Assembly: GCF_003846185.1 (NCBI RefSeq)
Contig: NZ_ML123034.1
Location: forward strand, 5,441,418 to 5,505,417
From: Streptomyces sp. ADI96-02
GTDB lineage: Bacteria; Actinomycetota; Actinomycetes; Streptomycetales; Streptomycetaceae
DNA: 64,000 bases
Direction of reading: 5' to 3'
Part shown: piece by piece, positions 1 to 7,026 of the stretch
Layout: each line of letters begins with the position of its first letter
Numbering within the stretch: position 1 is the first letter of the stretch
The notes under the pieces: model-generated
What the model was told of the DNA's origin: nothing
The model's database searches: none
What the model saw: only the letters and a program-made list of their open reading frames with translations
Translations under genes and position numbers: made by a program

Positions 1-73
1 CGATCCTGATCCGATCCGCGCCCGGGCCGTGTCGTTGGTACGCCGAACGGGTGAGGGGCGAGAGGATTGCCCG

Positions 74-133
74 ATGAACAGTGAGCGCAGCCGGCGCGAA
101 GCGGTCCGGCGCACGGACGGGGTGGCTCTGTGA
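74..133 (+). other. Possible 19-residue leader ORF overlapping the sepF-like start
   Basis: A short ATG frame of 19 sense codons begins 7 bases after AGAGGA (61-66) and ends with TGA at 131-133, inside the GTG start of the next gene (GTGA overlap). The following gene has only a diffuse G-rich sequence before its own start, so translational coupling from this leader is conceivable. Nothing in the peptide is recognisable, and it may be chance. Confidence 0.25.
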
Positions 134-534
134 GCAGGCACGACAGGTACGACAGGTACGACGCCACCGACGAGCAGTGGGAGGGGCTCGCCCAGGTCGT
201 ACCGCTGCGGGGCCGGGACGAGTGGCCGTCCCGGATCGACCACCGCACGGTCCCGGACGAGCGCGGGGCCGAACAGCGCCGCCTGGTCGTGCTGCGGGTG
301 CAGGTCTTCGCCGACGCCCGCGAGGTGGCCGAGTACCTGGTCGCCCAGGTTCCGGTGCTGCTCGACCTGACGGCGGCGGAGACGGACGTGGCCAAGCGCA
401 TCCTCGACTTCAGCAGCGGCGTGGTCTTCGGGCTCGGCAGCGGCATGCACCGCGTCGACCGCAACGTCTTCCTCCTGGCCCCGGTCGGCATGGAGGTCGA
501 AGGGGTCGCACCGGCCGGTCTCCCGCACGCGTGA
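130..534 (+). CDS. SepF-like cell division protein
   Basis: A 134-residue protein with a SepF (DUF552) domain over about residues 50-125. The end of the domain reads LLDLTAAETDVAKRILDF then GVVFGLGSGMHRVDRNVFLLAP, the usual strand-helix-strand core. SepF proteins bind FtsZ at the division septum. Streptomyces also encode SepF-like paralogues, and the short unconserved N-terminus here (a charged stretch with a repeated DRYDRYD) lacks the amphipathic membrane-binding helix typical of true SepF, so I favour a paralogue. No ftsZ or ylm cluster lies beside it. The GTG start gives the whole domain; an upstream leader frame overlaps it. Family assignment is firm, exact role inferred. Confidence 0.8.
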   Translation: MSRHDRYDRYDATDEQWEGLAQVVPLRGRDEWPSRIDHRTVPDERGAEQRRLVVLRVQVFADAREVAEYLVAQVPVLLDLTAAETDVAKRILDFSSGVVFGLGSGMHRVDRNVFLLAPVGMEVEGVAPAGLPHA

Positions 535-606
535 GCGGCGGTGTGCCGCGGGCGCGCCGGCCCGGGGGCACGTGCGCCCGGTGGCGCGCGGGTCCGGGTG
601 CGCGCG

Positions 607-644
607 GGCCCGGGTGCGGTGGTCCGCGCCGCCGCACCCGGGCC
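607..644 (+). terminator. Hairpin after sepF-like gene
   Basis: A perfect 13-bp inverted repeat (arms 607-619 and 632-644, 12-base loop) lies 72 bases after the sepF-like stop in a GC-rich gap. It is a plausible factor-independent terminator; no U-tract follows, as is common in Streptomyces. Confidence 0.5.
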
Positions 645-684
645 GACGGACGGTGCGGGCGGCGGCGGTGGTAGATCTGGGGCC

Positions 685-1044
685 GTGACAGAACTCGATG
701 TGCCCCGACTCCAGCGCCGGCTGGCCGCGTTCGCGGCGGCCCGGGACTGGGAGCAGTACCACACGCCCAAGAACCTGGCGATCGCCCTGAACGTCGAGGC
801 GGCCGAACTGGCGGAGATCTTCCAGTGGCTGACGCCCGAGCAGTCCGCCGCGATCATGGACGATCCCGCCTCCGCCCACCGGGTCGCCGACGAGGTCGCG
901 GACGTGCTCGCCTATCTCCTCCAGTTCTGCCAGGTGGTGGGCGTCGACCCGCTGGCCGCGCTCGCGGCGAAGATCGACCGGAATGAGGAGCGGTTCCCCC
1001 CAGCGAGCCCGCCGAAGCAGGATGATTGTCACTCTTCGGAGTGA
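685..1044 (+). CDS. MazG-like nucleotide pyrophosphohydrolase
   Basis: A 119-residue single-domain protein of the dCTPase/MazG-like superfamily, which hydrolyses non-canonical or excess dNTPs to the monophosphate and pyrophosphate. The metal-binding pattern is visible: EAAEL (ExxE) in the second helix and DEVADV (ExxD) in the third, with FQW between them. Length matches the short RS21-C6-type family. The GTG at 685 is chosen because the reading frame upstream is arginine/proline-rich GC noise and homologues begin near the TELDVPRLQ segment. The last residues after the ExxD helix are weakly conserved. Exact nucleotide specificity cannot be read from sequence. Confidence 0.85.
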   Translation: MTELDVPRLQRRLAAFAAARDWEQYHTPKNLAIALNVEAAELAEIFQWLTPEQSAAIMDDPASAHRVADEVADVLAYLLQFCQVVGVDPLAALAAKIDRNEERFPPASPPKQDDCHSSE

Positions 1045-1049
1045 GCTGG

Positions 1050-1076
1050 TTATCCACACTCGACCAGGTGTCCACA
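1050..1076 (+). promoter_or_regulatory. Pair of DnaA-box-like 9-mers
   Basis: TTATCCACA (1050-1058) and GTGTCCACA (1068-1076) lie in the same orientation, 18 bases start to start, in the 124-base gap before the DUF6099 gene. The first is a perfect classical DnaA box and the second differs by one or two bases from the Streptomyces consensus TTGTCCACA. Function is inferred only from the match. Confidence 0.4.
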
Positions 1077-1168
1077 GATTTCCGAATTCCCCTGGTCTTA
1101 CGGTGGCATGTACCTCACTGTGGGTAATGAATGAGGTGAGCGGGTTTTCGTACGGACGGGGGAAGCGC

Positions 1169-1663
1169 ATGGAAGCGGAGCGGCTCATCGAGGTGGGGCG
1201 GCGGGCCCTGGCGGACAGCCGGGGCGCGCTGGACGTGATGGCGGAGGCGTGGCAGGCCCAGACCCTGGCGCGGACGGTCGGCAGCAGACTGGCGCTGTGC
1301 GGGCCGAGGGAGTTACGGGGCGAGGCGCGCGCCCTGGGGGAGATCGGTGCGGGATGCGCGGCTCTGGACCACCCGATGGTGCGCTCCGGCGGGGCGCGGG
1401 CGGGGCAGCTCTCCGGGATCACGGACGTGCGCACGGCGCTGTCCGGCCTCGCGCTGCTGCTCGGCGAGGCCGGGATCGCCCTCGTCGGCGTCGCCTGCGA
1501 CACGGGCGAGGACGGGCTGTACTGGCAGTGCATCGAGGCCATGGACGCCGCGGACGAGTCGCTGGACCGGGTGCACGGAATGCTGAGACGGCTGGCGGAG
1601 CGGGAGCGCGACGGCCCCTGCGGCGGAATACGCGGGCCCGCTTCGTCGACGGCGGGCCCGTAG
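1169..1663 (+). CDS. DUF6099 family protein with a TTA codon
   Basis: A 164-residue soluble, helical protein that I recognise as the Streptomyces family DUF6099 (opening MEAERLIEVGRRAL, later DGLYWQCIEAMDAADES). Its function is unknown. The ATG at 1169 is preceded by GGGGGAAG at 1158-1165; an earlier in-frame ATG at 1128 has no such site. Codon 49 is TTA (1313-1315, in GPRELRGE), the only TTA I found in coding sequence here. Translation should therefore depend on the bldA leucyl-tRNA, which in Streptomyces links expression to development. The promoter region holds two DnaA-box-like sites. Confidence 0.8.
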   Translation: MEAERLIEVGRRALADSRGALDVMAEAWQAQTLARTVGSRLALCGPRELRGEARALGEIGAGCAALDHPMVRSGGARAGQLSGITDVRTALSGLALLLGEAGIALVGVACDTGEDGLYWQCIEAMDAADESLDRVHGMLRRLAERERDGPCGGIRGPASSTAGP

Positions 1664-1721
1664 CGGCGGGGCGGGCCAGGGGCGGGGACAGGACCCTCCA
1701 GGCAGGGGGCAGGATGGAGGC

Positions 1722-2645
1722 ATGGACCTTCGCATCTTCACCGAGCCCCAGCAGGGGGCCGACTACGACACCTTGCTCACCGTCGCCAAGGCCGCCGAGG
1801 ACCTGGGCTTCGACGCCTTCTACCGCTCCGACCACTACCTTCACATGGGCGCGGGCGACGGTCTGCCCGGACCGACCGACGCCTGGATCACCCTGGCGGG
1901 ACTGGCGCGGGAGACCCGCCGGATCCGCCTCGGCACGCTGATGACCGCGGGCACGTTCCGGCTGCCCGGCGTGCTGGCCATCCAGGTCGCCCAGGTCGAC
2001 CGGATGTCCGGCGGCCGGGTCGAACTGGGCCTGGGCGCGGGCTGGTTCGAGGAGGAGCACAAGGCGTACGGCATCCCGTTCCCGAAGGAGAAGTTCGGCC
2101 GGCTGGAGGAGCAGCTGGCGATCATCACCGGCCTGTGGTCCACGGAGGTCGGCAAGACGTTCGACTTCGACGGCGCCTACTACCAGCTGTCCGACTCGCC
2201 CGCGCTGCCGAAGCCGGCCCAGGCCAAGGTGCCGGTCCTGATCGGCGGCCACGGGGCCGTCCGCACCCCGCGGCTCGCCGCCCAGTACGCGGACGAGTTC
2301 AACATCCCGTTCGCCTCCCTGGAGGACAGCGAGAAGCAGTTCGGCCGGGTGCGGACCGCCGCGAAGGAGTTCGGGCGCGACCCGGACGCCCTGGTGTACT
2401 CCAACGCGCTGGTCGTCTGCGCCGGCAAGGACGACGCGGAGGTCGCGCGCCGGGCGGCGGCCATCGGCCGGGATGTGGACGAGCTCAAGGCGAACGGCCT
2501 CGCGGGCTCGCCCGCCGAGGTGGTCGACAAGATCGGGCGGTACGGGGCGATCGGATCGTCCCGGATCTACCTCCAGGTCCTGGACCTGGACGACCTGGAC
2601 CACCTGGAACTGATCTCCGCGCAGATCCAGTCCCAGCTGACCTGA
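1722..2645 (+). CDS. LLM-class F420-dependent oxidoreductase
   Basis: A 307-residue luciferase-like monooxygenase-fold protein covering the whole TIM-barrel family length. It begins MDLRIFTEPQQGADYDTLL, followed by LGFDAFYRSDHYL (the conserved SDH-type loop) and RLPGVLAIQVAQVDRMSGGR, and carries VPVLIGGHGAVRTPRLAAQYADEFN in two adjoining stretches typical of actinobacterial F420-dependent enzymes (TIGR03560-like). The cofactor is presumably reduced F420; the substrate is unknown. It lies 58 bases after the DUF6099 gene. The stop codon lies inside a CTGAC pentamer array. A downstream methyltransferase gene follows on the same strand. Confidence 0.85.
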   Translation: MDLRIFTEPQQGADYDTLLTVAKAAEDLGFDAFYRSDHYLHMGAGDGLPGPTDAWITLAGLARETRRIRLGTLMTAGTFRLPGVLAIQVAQVDRMSGGRVELGLGAGWFEEEHKAYGIPFPKEKFGRLEEQLAIITGLWSTEVGKTFDFDGAYYQLSDSPALPKPAQAKVPVLIGGHGAVRTPRLAAQYADEFNIPFASLEDSEKQFGRVRTAAKEFGRDPDALVYSNALVVCAGKDDAEVARRAAAIGRDVDELKANGLAGSPAEVVDKIGRYGAIGSSRIYLQVLDLDDLDHLELISAQIQSQLT

Positions 2646-2676
2646 CCTGACCTGACCTGACCTGACCTGACCTGAC
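2637..2676 (+). repeat. CTGAC pentanucleotide array, 8 copies
   Basis: Eight perfect tandem copies of CTGAC begin in the last codons of the oxidoreductase gene, include its TGA stop (2643-2645) and run toward the next ribosome site. Because the unit is 5 bases and contains TGA, the array carries stops in all frames, so copy-number change would alter only the 3' untranslated spacing. Confidence 0.95.
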
Positions 2677-2704
2677 CCGAGGAGAGGAGAGGGAGGCGGG
2701 GGCC

Positions 2705-3622
2705 GTGGGTTCCGTCCGTACGCTCGCCGACGCGCTGGCCGAGGGGCCCGTCCCGCTGGACGGCGGCCTCTCCAACCAGTTGGAGGCGCAGGGCTGCGAT
2801 CTGTCGGACGCGCTGTGGTCGGCGCGGCTGCTGGTCGACGCGCCGGAGCAGATCGAGGCCGCGCACCTGGCGTATCTGCGCGCCGGGGCGCGGGTCCTGA
2901 TCACCGCCGGCTACCAGGCCACGTACGAGGGGTTCGCCCGTCGCGGGATCGGGCCGGCCGGGGCCGGGCGGCTGTTCGGCAGCAGTGTGGAGCTGGCCCG
3001 GCGGGCCGCCGGTGCGGCGCACCGGACGGACCCCGCGCGGGAGATCTGGGTCGCCGCCTCGGTCGGCCCGTACGGGGCGATGCTCGCCGACGGCAGCGAG
3101 TACCGGGGGCGGTACGGGCTGACGGTGCGGGAGCTGGAGCGCTTCCACCGTCCCCGGGTGGCCGCGCTCGCCGCCGCGGGTCCCGACGTGCTGGCCCTGG
3201 AGACGGTGCCGGACGCGGACGAGGCGGAGGCGCTGCTGCGGGTAGCGGAGGAGAGCGGGGTGCCGCACTGGCTCTCCTACAGCGTCGCGGGCGGCCGGAC
3301 CCGTGCCGGGCAACCGCTGGAGGAAGCCTTCGCGCGGGCCGCCGGGCGGGACGGCGTGGTGGCAGTCGGGGTCAACTGCTGCGATCCGGCCGAGGCGGGG
3401 GAAGCGGTCGAGCTGGCCGTGGCGATCACCGGCAAGCCGGCCGTGGTCTATCCGAACAGCGGGGAGGGGTGGGACGCCGGAGCGAGGCGGTGGACGGGGC
3501 GGAGCACGTTCGACCCGGCGCGGGTGCGGGCCTGGACCGAGGCGGGGGCCCGGCTCGTCGGAGGCTGCTGCCGGGTGGGGCCGGAGCTGATCGCGGATCT
3601 GTCGGCGCTGCTGGAGCGCTGA
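2705..3622 (+). CDS. mmuM: Homocysteine S-methyltransferase
   Basis: A 305-residue protein of the zinc-dependent homocysteine methyltransferase family (MmuM/MHT type), which uses S-methylmethionine or SAM as methyl donor. It opens with PLDGGLSNQLEAQG, and carries the family zinc ligands in GVNCCDP and the C-terminal VGGCCRVGP. TYEGFARRG and ETVPDADEAEALL also match the family. The GTG start at 2705 follows a GGGAGGCGGGGG site (2691-2702). Length is normal. The stop codon lies only 16 bases before the first recognisable Hen1 codon, so the breakpoint of the hen1 truncation falls just after this gene. Symbol by family resemblance; donor preference not determined. Confidence 0.85.
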   Translation: MGSVRTLADALAEGPVPLDGGLSNQLEAQGCDLSDALWSARLLVDAPEQIEAAHLAYLRAGARVLITAGYQATYEGFARRGIGPAGAGRLFGSSVELARRAAGAAHRTDPAREIWVAASVGPYGAMLADGSEYRGRYGLTVRELERFHRPRVAALAAAGPDVLALETVPDADEAEALLRVAEESGVPHWLSYSVAGGRTRAGQPLEEAFARAAGRDGVVAVGVNCCDPAEAGEAVELAVAITGKPAVVYPNSGEGWDAGARRWTGRSTFDPARVRAWTEAGARLVGGCCRVGPELIADLSALLER

Positions 3623-3638
3623 AATTGCCTGGTGGGGG

Positions 3639-4558
3639 GAGGGCGAGCTGCGGCTGGCCGACGCCCTGCGCCAGCTCTACGTCCTGCTGCCGGTGCTCGA
3701 CGACGCCAAGCACTACTGGGTGGCGCCCGACGAGGTGGACAAGCTGCTGCGGGCCGGTGAGGGCTGGCTGGCCGGACACCCCGAACGCGACCTGATCACC
3801 CGGCGCTACCTCTCCCACCGCTGGGGGCTCACCCGGCGGGCCGCGCAGGCCCTGGAGCTGGCGCGCCTCGCCGAGGCCGACGACCTCGACGTGGACAGCG
3901 TCGACAACGCGGTGGACGAGCGCACCGACACCGAGGAGCGGCCCGTTCCGCTCGCCGAGCAGCGGCGCACCGCGATCCTCGGTGCGCTGCGCGCCGCCGG
4001 GGCGAGCCGCGTCCTCGATCTGGGCTGCGGACAGGGCCAGTTGGTGCAGGCACTCCTCAAGGACGTGCGCTTCACCGAGATCGTCGGCGTCGACGTGTCG
4101 ATGCGCGCCCTCGCCCTCGCGTCGCGGCGGCTGAAGCTGGAGCGGCTGGGGGAGCGCCAGGCGGGCCGGGTGACGCTCCAGCAGGGTTCGCTCACGTACA
4201 CGGACAAGCGGCTCCAGGGATGCGACGCCGCCGTGCTCAGCGAGGTCGTCGAGCACCTGGACCTGCCCCGGCTGCCCGCTCTGGAGTACGCCGTGTTCGG
4301 CTCGGCGCGTCCTCGGACCGTGATCGTGACCACGCCGAACGTCGAGTACAACGTGCGCTGGGAGACGCTTCCGGCCGGTCGGGTGCGCCACGGCGACCAC
4401 CGCTTCGAGTGGACCAGGGCGGAGTTCCGCGCGTGGGCGGGACGGACGGCCGAGCGGCACGGGTACACCGTGGCGTACGCGTCGGTCGGGCCCGACGACC
4501 CCGAGGTGGGACCGCCGACGCAGATGGCCGTCTTCACCCGGACCGCCGTCGCCGCAAG
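3639..4558 (+). pseudogene. hen1: hen1 fragment: 3'-terminal RNA ribose 2'-O-methyltransferase, N-terminus lost
   Basis: The frame starting with EGELRLADALRQ and LLPVLDDAKHYWVAPDEVDKL corresponds to the second half of bacterial Hen1, the methyltransferase partner of Pnkp in RNA repair. About 200 N-terminal residues of the family are absent and there is no start codon at the break: the frame is open back into mmuM. The catalytic half looks whole: SAM motif DLGCGQGQLVQ, metal ligands in LSEVVEHL (E..EH) and HGDHRFEW, and TTPNVEYNVRW. After QMAVFT the Hen1 frame meets a Pnkp sequence in another frame and reads on as nonsense. A GTG at 3693 could start a methyltransferase-only protein, but with an abnormal tail. 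Best read as a remnant. Confidence 0.85.
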
Positions 4559-4996
4559 GTCTGCGCCGCCCGCAACGCGGGCCGCCCGGACCGTGCCGAC
4601 ATGCCCCGGCACGTCATCCGCCGCCACTGCCGCGAGCTGCGGCGCTCGCTGCGCGGCCTGGAGCGCGAGGGCTTCCGCAAGGTGCACGTTCTGCGCACCG
4701 AGGAGGAGGCCGGGCGGGCCGAAGTGGTCCGGGAGCGGCGCTACAACGACCTGCGGCACCTCACCGGCCCCTTCGACGTCATCGGGGACGTCCACGGTTG
4801 CCGTTCCGAGCTGGAGACCCTGCTCGGCAGACTCGGCTACGTCGACGGCGCGCACCCCGAGGGGCGTACGGCGGTCTTCGTCGGCGACCTCGTCGACCGC
4901 GGCCCCGACGGCCCCGGCGTGCTGCGCCGCGTCATGGCGATGGTCGGAGCCATTTCCCGGGGCATCATTCCGTTCCGGATCATGGTTCCCGCGTAG
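4559..4996 (+). pseudogene. pnkp: pnkp fragment 1: end of kinase domain and start of phosphatase domain
   Basis: From VCAARNAGRPDRADMPRHVI to FVGDLVDRGPDGPGVLRRVMAMV (4559-4945) the frame matches the junction between kinase and phosphatase domains of bacterial Pnkp. The metallophosphoesterase motifs GDVHG and GDLVDRG are present. The kinase P-loop part before it and the GNH(E) and later phosphatase motifs after it are missing. After 4945 the residues GAISRGIIPFRIMVPA are unrelated and the frame stops at 4994-4996. It begins directly at the damaged 3' end of hen1, in a different frame, so one deletion removed the hen1 tail and the first roughly 100 codons of pnkp. Non-functional as it stands. 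Confidence 0.85.
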
Positions 4997-5024
4997 GAGC
5001 CCACGGACGGCCCTCCCGCTGCAC

Positions 5025-5065
5025 AGAGACGCCCCGCCGGGCGGCGAGTACCGGCGGGCGTCTCT
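5025..5065. terminator. Strong hairpin between convergent units
   Basis: Arms 5025-5040 and 5051-5065 pair over 15 bp with one bulged base around a 10-base loop. The hairpin lies between the pnkp fragment (plus strand) and a small membrane-protein gene (minus strand), so it could terminate both. Confidence 0.65.
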
Positions 5066-5101
5066 ATGTCCAGGGAGAGCCACGAAGACCCCACGACGGG
5101 C

Positions 5102-5299
5102 CTACACGGCCATGGGCGGCTCCTGGTCGTCCGCCCGGGGCGGCACCTCGGGCTTCTTGAAGCGGTGCCACGCGTCGCGCGCCTTCCCGGCGGAGTCGAT
5201 CACGTCCGGGACCTGGTCCAGCAGCCCTTTGAGCGCAAAGAGCAGCACGGAAGCCACGCCAGCGATGGCGAGAATGACGATGATGGCGGTGCCGTCCAC
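5102..5299 (-). CDS. Small single-span membrane protein
   Basis: A 65-residue protein with one hydrophobic segment near the N-terminus (IIVILAIAGVASVLLFALKG) followed by a short charged, proline-rich tail. It starts at a GTG with GGGAAGG about 10 bases upstream. I do not recognise the family. It is the first gene of the cassette that separates the pnkp fragments, and faces the fragment's reading direction with a hairpin between. Confidence 0.5.
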   Translation of the reverse strand: MDGTAIIVILAIAGVASVLLFALKGLLDQVPDVIDSAGKARDAWHRFKKPEVPPRADDQEPPMAV

Positions 5300-5677
5300 C
5301 GATCCTGACCTTCCCTGTCATGGGTCGGATCGGGTGCGCAGGCAGCCTCGATCCGAACCCTACGGTTCGGACCGAGACACCTGCGTTGATGCGGCACGCA
5401 AATGTTCTCGGATGGGCCAACGTGGTTGGCCCAGGTCATGCGGTCATGCGGTCATGCCATACCCACCAACCCAGAGTCATGACTGACATCGTCGACGCGG
5501 CGGCTGCGATTGCGCCGTGCCCAGTCACTTAGGCTGGTTTGTCCTGCCCTCCCGGTTTCACGCGGGGCGCACAGGTGCGCGGGGCCTTTAGCCCACTGCC
5601 GTCAATACTACGGCACGGCACGCAACAGCGCCCCGCCATCCAGTAGTTGGTGACGAGGCGCTGAGTTGCTGGTCTGG
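5300..5677. other. 378-base gap without a supported gene
   Basis: This stretch is visibly richer in A/T than the flanks (about 58 percent G+C in the line 5401-5460). It contains three near-perfect tandem copies of the 8-mer GTCATGCG (5435-5458) and a small stem GCGCAC/GTGCGC at 5567-5580. I saw no coding frame with plausible Streptomyces codon use. Confidence 0.5.
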
Positions 5678-5911
5678 TTACTTCTCGACGGGCTGGACGC
5701 GATCAAGCGGCACGTCCCATTCCTGGCCGCCACCCTGCGGGCGCATGAACGCCTGACGGCTGACGACCTTTCCACTGTCCTTGAGACGTTCCTCAAGGAC
5801 GCCCACCAGTAGGCCCGTGCGTTCCGAGATCGTGTCCACCACGAGGGTTCCGCGCGGGTAGGGCAGCGCGCCGTGGCTGAGGGTCGTTGCTGACTTCTCG
5901 AACCCGGTCAC
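5678..5911 (-). CDS. Small hypothetical protein
   Basis: A 77-residue hydrophilic protein (opening MTGFEKSATTLSHGAL, then YPRGTLVVDTISERTG) ending in TAA. Its GTG start overlaps the stop of the upstream 67-residue gene (GTGA), so the two are translationally coupled. Similar small proteins accompany XRE/DUF6879 regulatory cassettes in Streptomyces, as far as I recall; no function is known to me. Confidence 0.5.
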   Translation of the reverse strand: MTGFEKSATTLSHGALPYPRGTLVVDTISERTGLLVGVLEERLKDSGKVVSRQAFMRPQGGGQEWDVPLDRVQPVEK

Positions 5912-6111
5912 TGGATGCCCCCTCGCTGAATCGCTTCGGCCAGCCGTACGGCCACGTCGGCGCGCACCCGCCCCAGCTCCACGAGCTTCAGCGCGGGGGA
6001 CGCGGCGTCAACCGCGAGCGAGGGGAGGACGATGCCCGCCCCGGCCAGTGCTGCTCTGAGGGTCTCCATTGCCGTGAACGGGTCGATGTCCTGCTCTTCC
6101 TTGGTCGCCAT
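5908..6111 (-). CDS. Small hypothetical protein, XRE-cassette associated
   Basis: A 67-residue helical protein (MATKEEQDIDPFTAMETL at the start, then AGIVLPSLAVD and VELGRVRADVAVRLAEA). It is co-transcribed with the 77-residue gene that follows by a 4-base overlap, and is divergent from the DUF6879 gene across a 170-base intergenic region. No clear Shine-Dalgarno precedes the ATG. The AGIxLPSLxVD pattern recurs, to my knowledge, in small genes beside Streptomyces helix-turn-helix regulators, but no function is assigned. Confidence 0.5.
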   Translation of the reverse strand: MATKEEQDIDPFTAMETLRAALAGAGIVLPSLAVDAASPALKLVELGRVRADVAVRLAEAIQRGGIQ

Positions 6112-6250
6112 GAACCGGATGCTAGAAGTGGGTAGTTGGTCCGCGATATGCTGTTTTCTCGAATTTGCTCGACGGGTCGTGAAGATTGCTGACGTTTTCT
6201 CATGGGCCGTGCCTGACCCCGTAGAACCGGGCTGTGACTCCGGCCATGCT

Positions 6251-6260
6251 GTTGATCAAC
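6251..6260. promoter_or_regulatory. Palindrome GTTGATCAAC upstream of the DUF6879 gene
   Basis: A perfect 10-bp palindrome lies 21 bases before the ATG at 6282 and just before the ribosome site GGAAGGGAG. Its position suits an operator for the adjacent XRE-type regulator, but this is inference from symmetry alone. Confidence 0.25.
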
Positions 6261-6281
6261 ACCCCTGGAAGGGAGAGCGTC

Positions 6282-7016
6282 ATGGCTCGTCAGTTGCGCT
6301 TCACCGGCACAGACAGCAAGGTCGACGGTTGCCCCGCGCTGCACACGGACGAGGGCACGGGCGAGATCATCGTTCAAGGCGCGCCCGTGACCGACCCCGG
6401 AGACCTCGCGCAGCTCCAGCACTTCGGGCCGGACGATGCGGCGGTGGTCGTGCCGCGCGAACTGCTCGTGAACTGGGGACCGAAGGAGATTGAGCGCGTG
6501 CCCGAACTCGTGGACCGGGCCACCTTCCGGCGTCTGTTCGAGACCTTCAAGCACACCGCCTGGCGGCTGGAGACCCGACGCGGTTACGCGTCCGACCGCG
6601 AGGACCCCGACTTTCAGGAGTTCTTGGCCACCGGCTCCTCGCCCTGCGATCCCAACGAGCCCTGGTTCGTCAACATCAAGGCCCAGACCGAAGCAGGCAA
6701 GCGCGTCGGTCGGGTGCGCCTCGCCGACAAGGCGATGACCACCGAGCAGCGGTTCCTACTCGACTACGCCCGGCACAACGCGGCGGTCGGCGAGGACATC
6801 CGGTACCTGTGGCGCGAGGACGCGACCGACCTGCCCGCCGAAGACTTCTGGATCTTCGACTCGCGGATCGTCGCCGTGCTGCGCTTCGATGATGCCGACA
6901 ACATCACGGACATCGAGCTGATCACCGAACCGGCTGAGGTCGTGCGGTACGCCATCGTCCGTGACGCGGCGATGCATCACGCCATCCCGTTCGATCAATT
7001 CGCCGCGACCGAATGA
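6282..7016 (+). CDS. DUF6879 protein with an N-terminal extra domain
   Basis: A 244-residue protein. Residues 1-70 (MARQLRFTGTDSKVDGCPAL to VPRELLVNWGPKE) resemble a small protein usually seen as its own gene; residues 73-244 are a DUF6879 domain (FETFKHTAWRLETRRGYASD, later LPAEDFWIFDSR and AMHHAIPFDQFA). DUF6879 genes sit beside XRE/DUF5753 regulators in Streptomyces and may be their partner or effector; biochemical role unknown. The ATG at 6282 follows GGAAGGGAG. An in-frame GTG at 6498 follows AAGGAG (6483-6488) by 9 bases, so the DUF6879 part may also be made alone (172 residues). The XRE regulator follows after 10 bases. Confidence 0.75.
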   Translation: MARQLRFTGTDSKVDGCPALHTDEGTGEIIVQGAPVTDPGDLAQLQHFGPDDAAVVVPRELLVNWGPKEIERVPELVDRATFRRLFETFKHTAWRLETRRGYASDREDPDFQEFLATGSSPCDPNEPWFVNIKAQTEAGKRVGRVRLADKAMTTEQRFLLDYARHNAAVGEDIRYLWREDATDLPAEDFWIFDSRIVAVLRFDDADNITDIELITEPAEVVRYAIVRDAAMHHAIPFDQFAATE

Positions 7017-7026
7017 CGCGTGATCG

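Noticed and set aside
81..674. Long frame overlapping the sepF-like gene.
   Set aside because: Almost pure Arg/Gly/Pro/Ala; it is the alternate frame of the SepF-like gene.
1050..1076. Replication origin.
   Set aside because: Only two DnaA-like boxes and no dnaA, dnaN or box cluster; oriC of Streptomyces has many boxes.
3693..5486. A 597-residue continuous frame that begins as Hen1.
   Set aside because: After about 4540 it reads the pnkp fragment in the wrong frame and then antisense to the small membrane gene, so it is not a real long protein.
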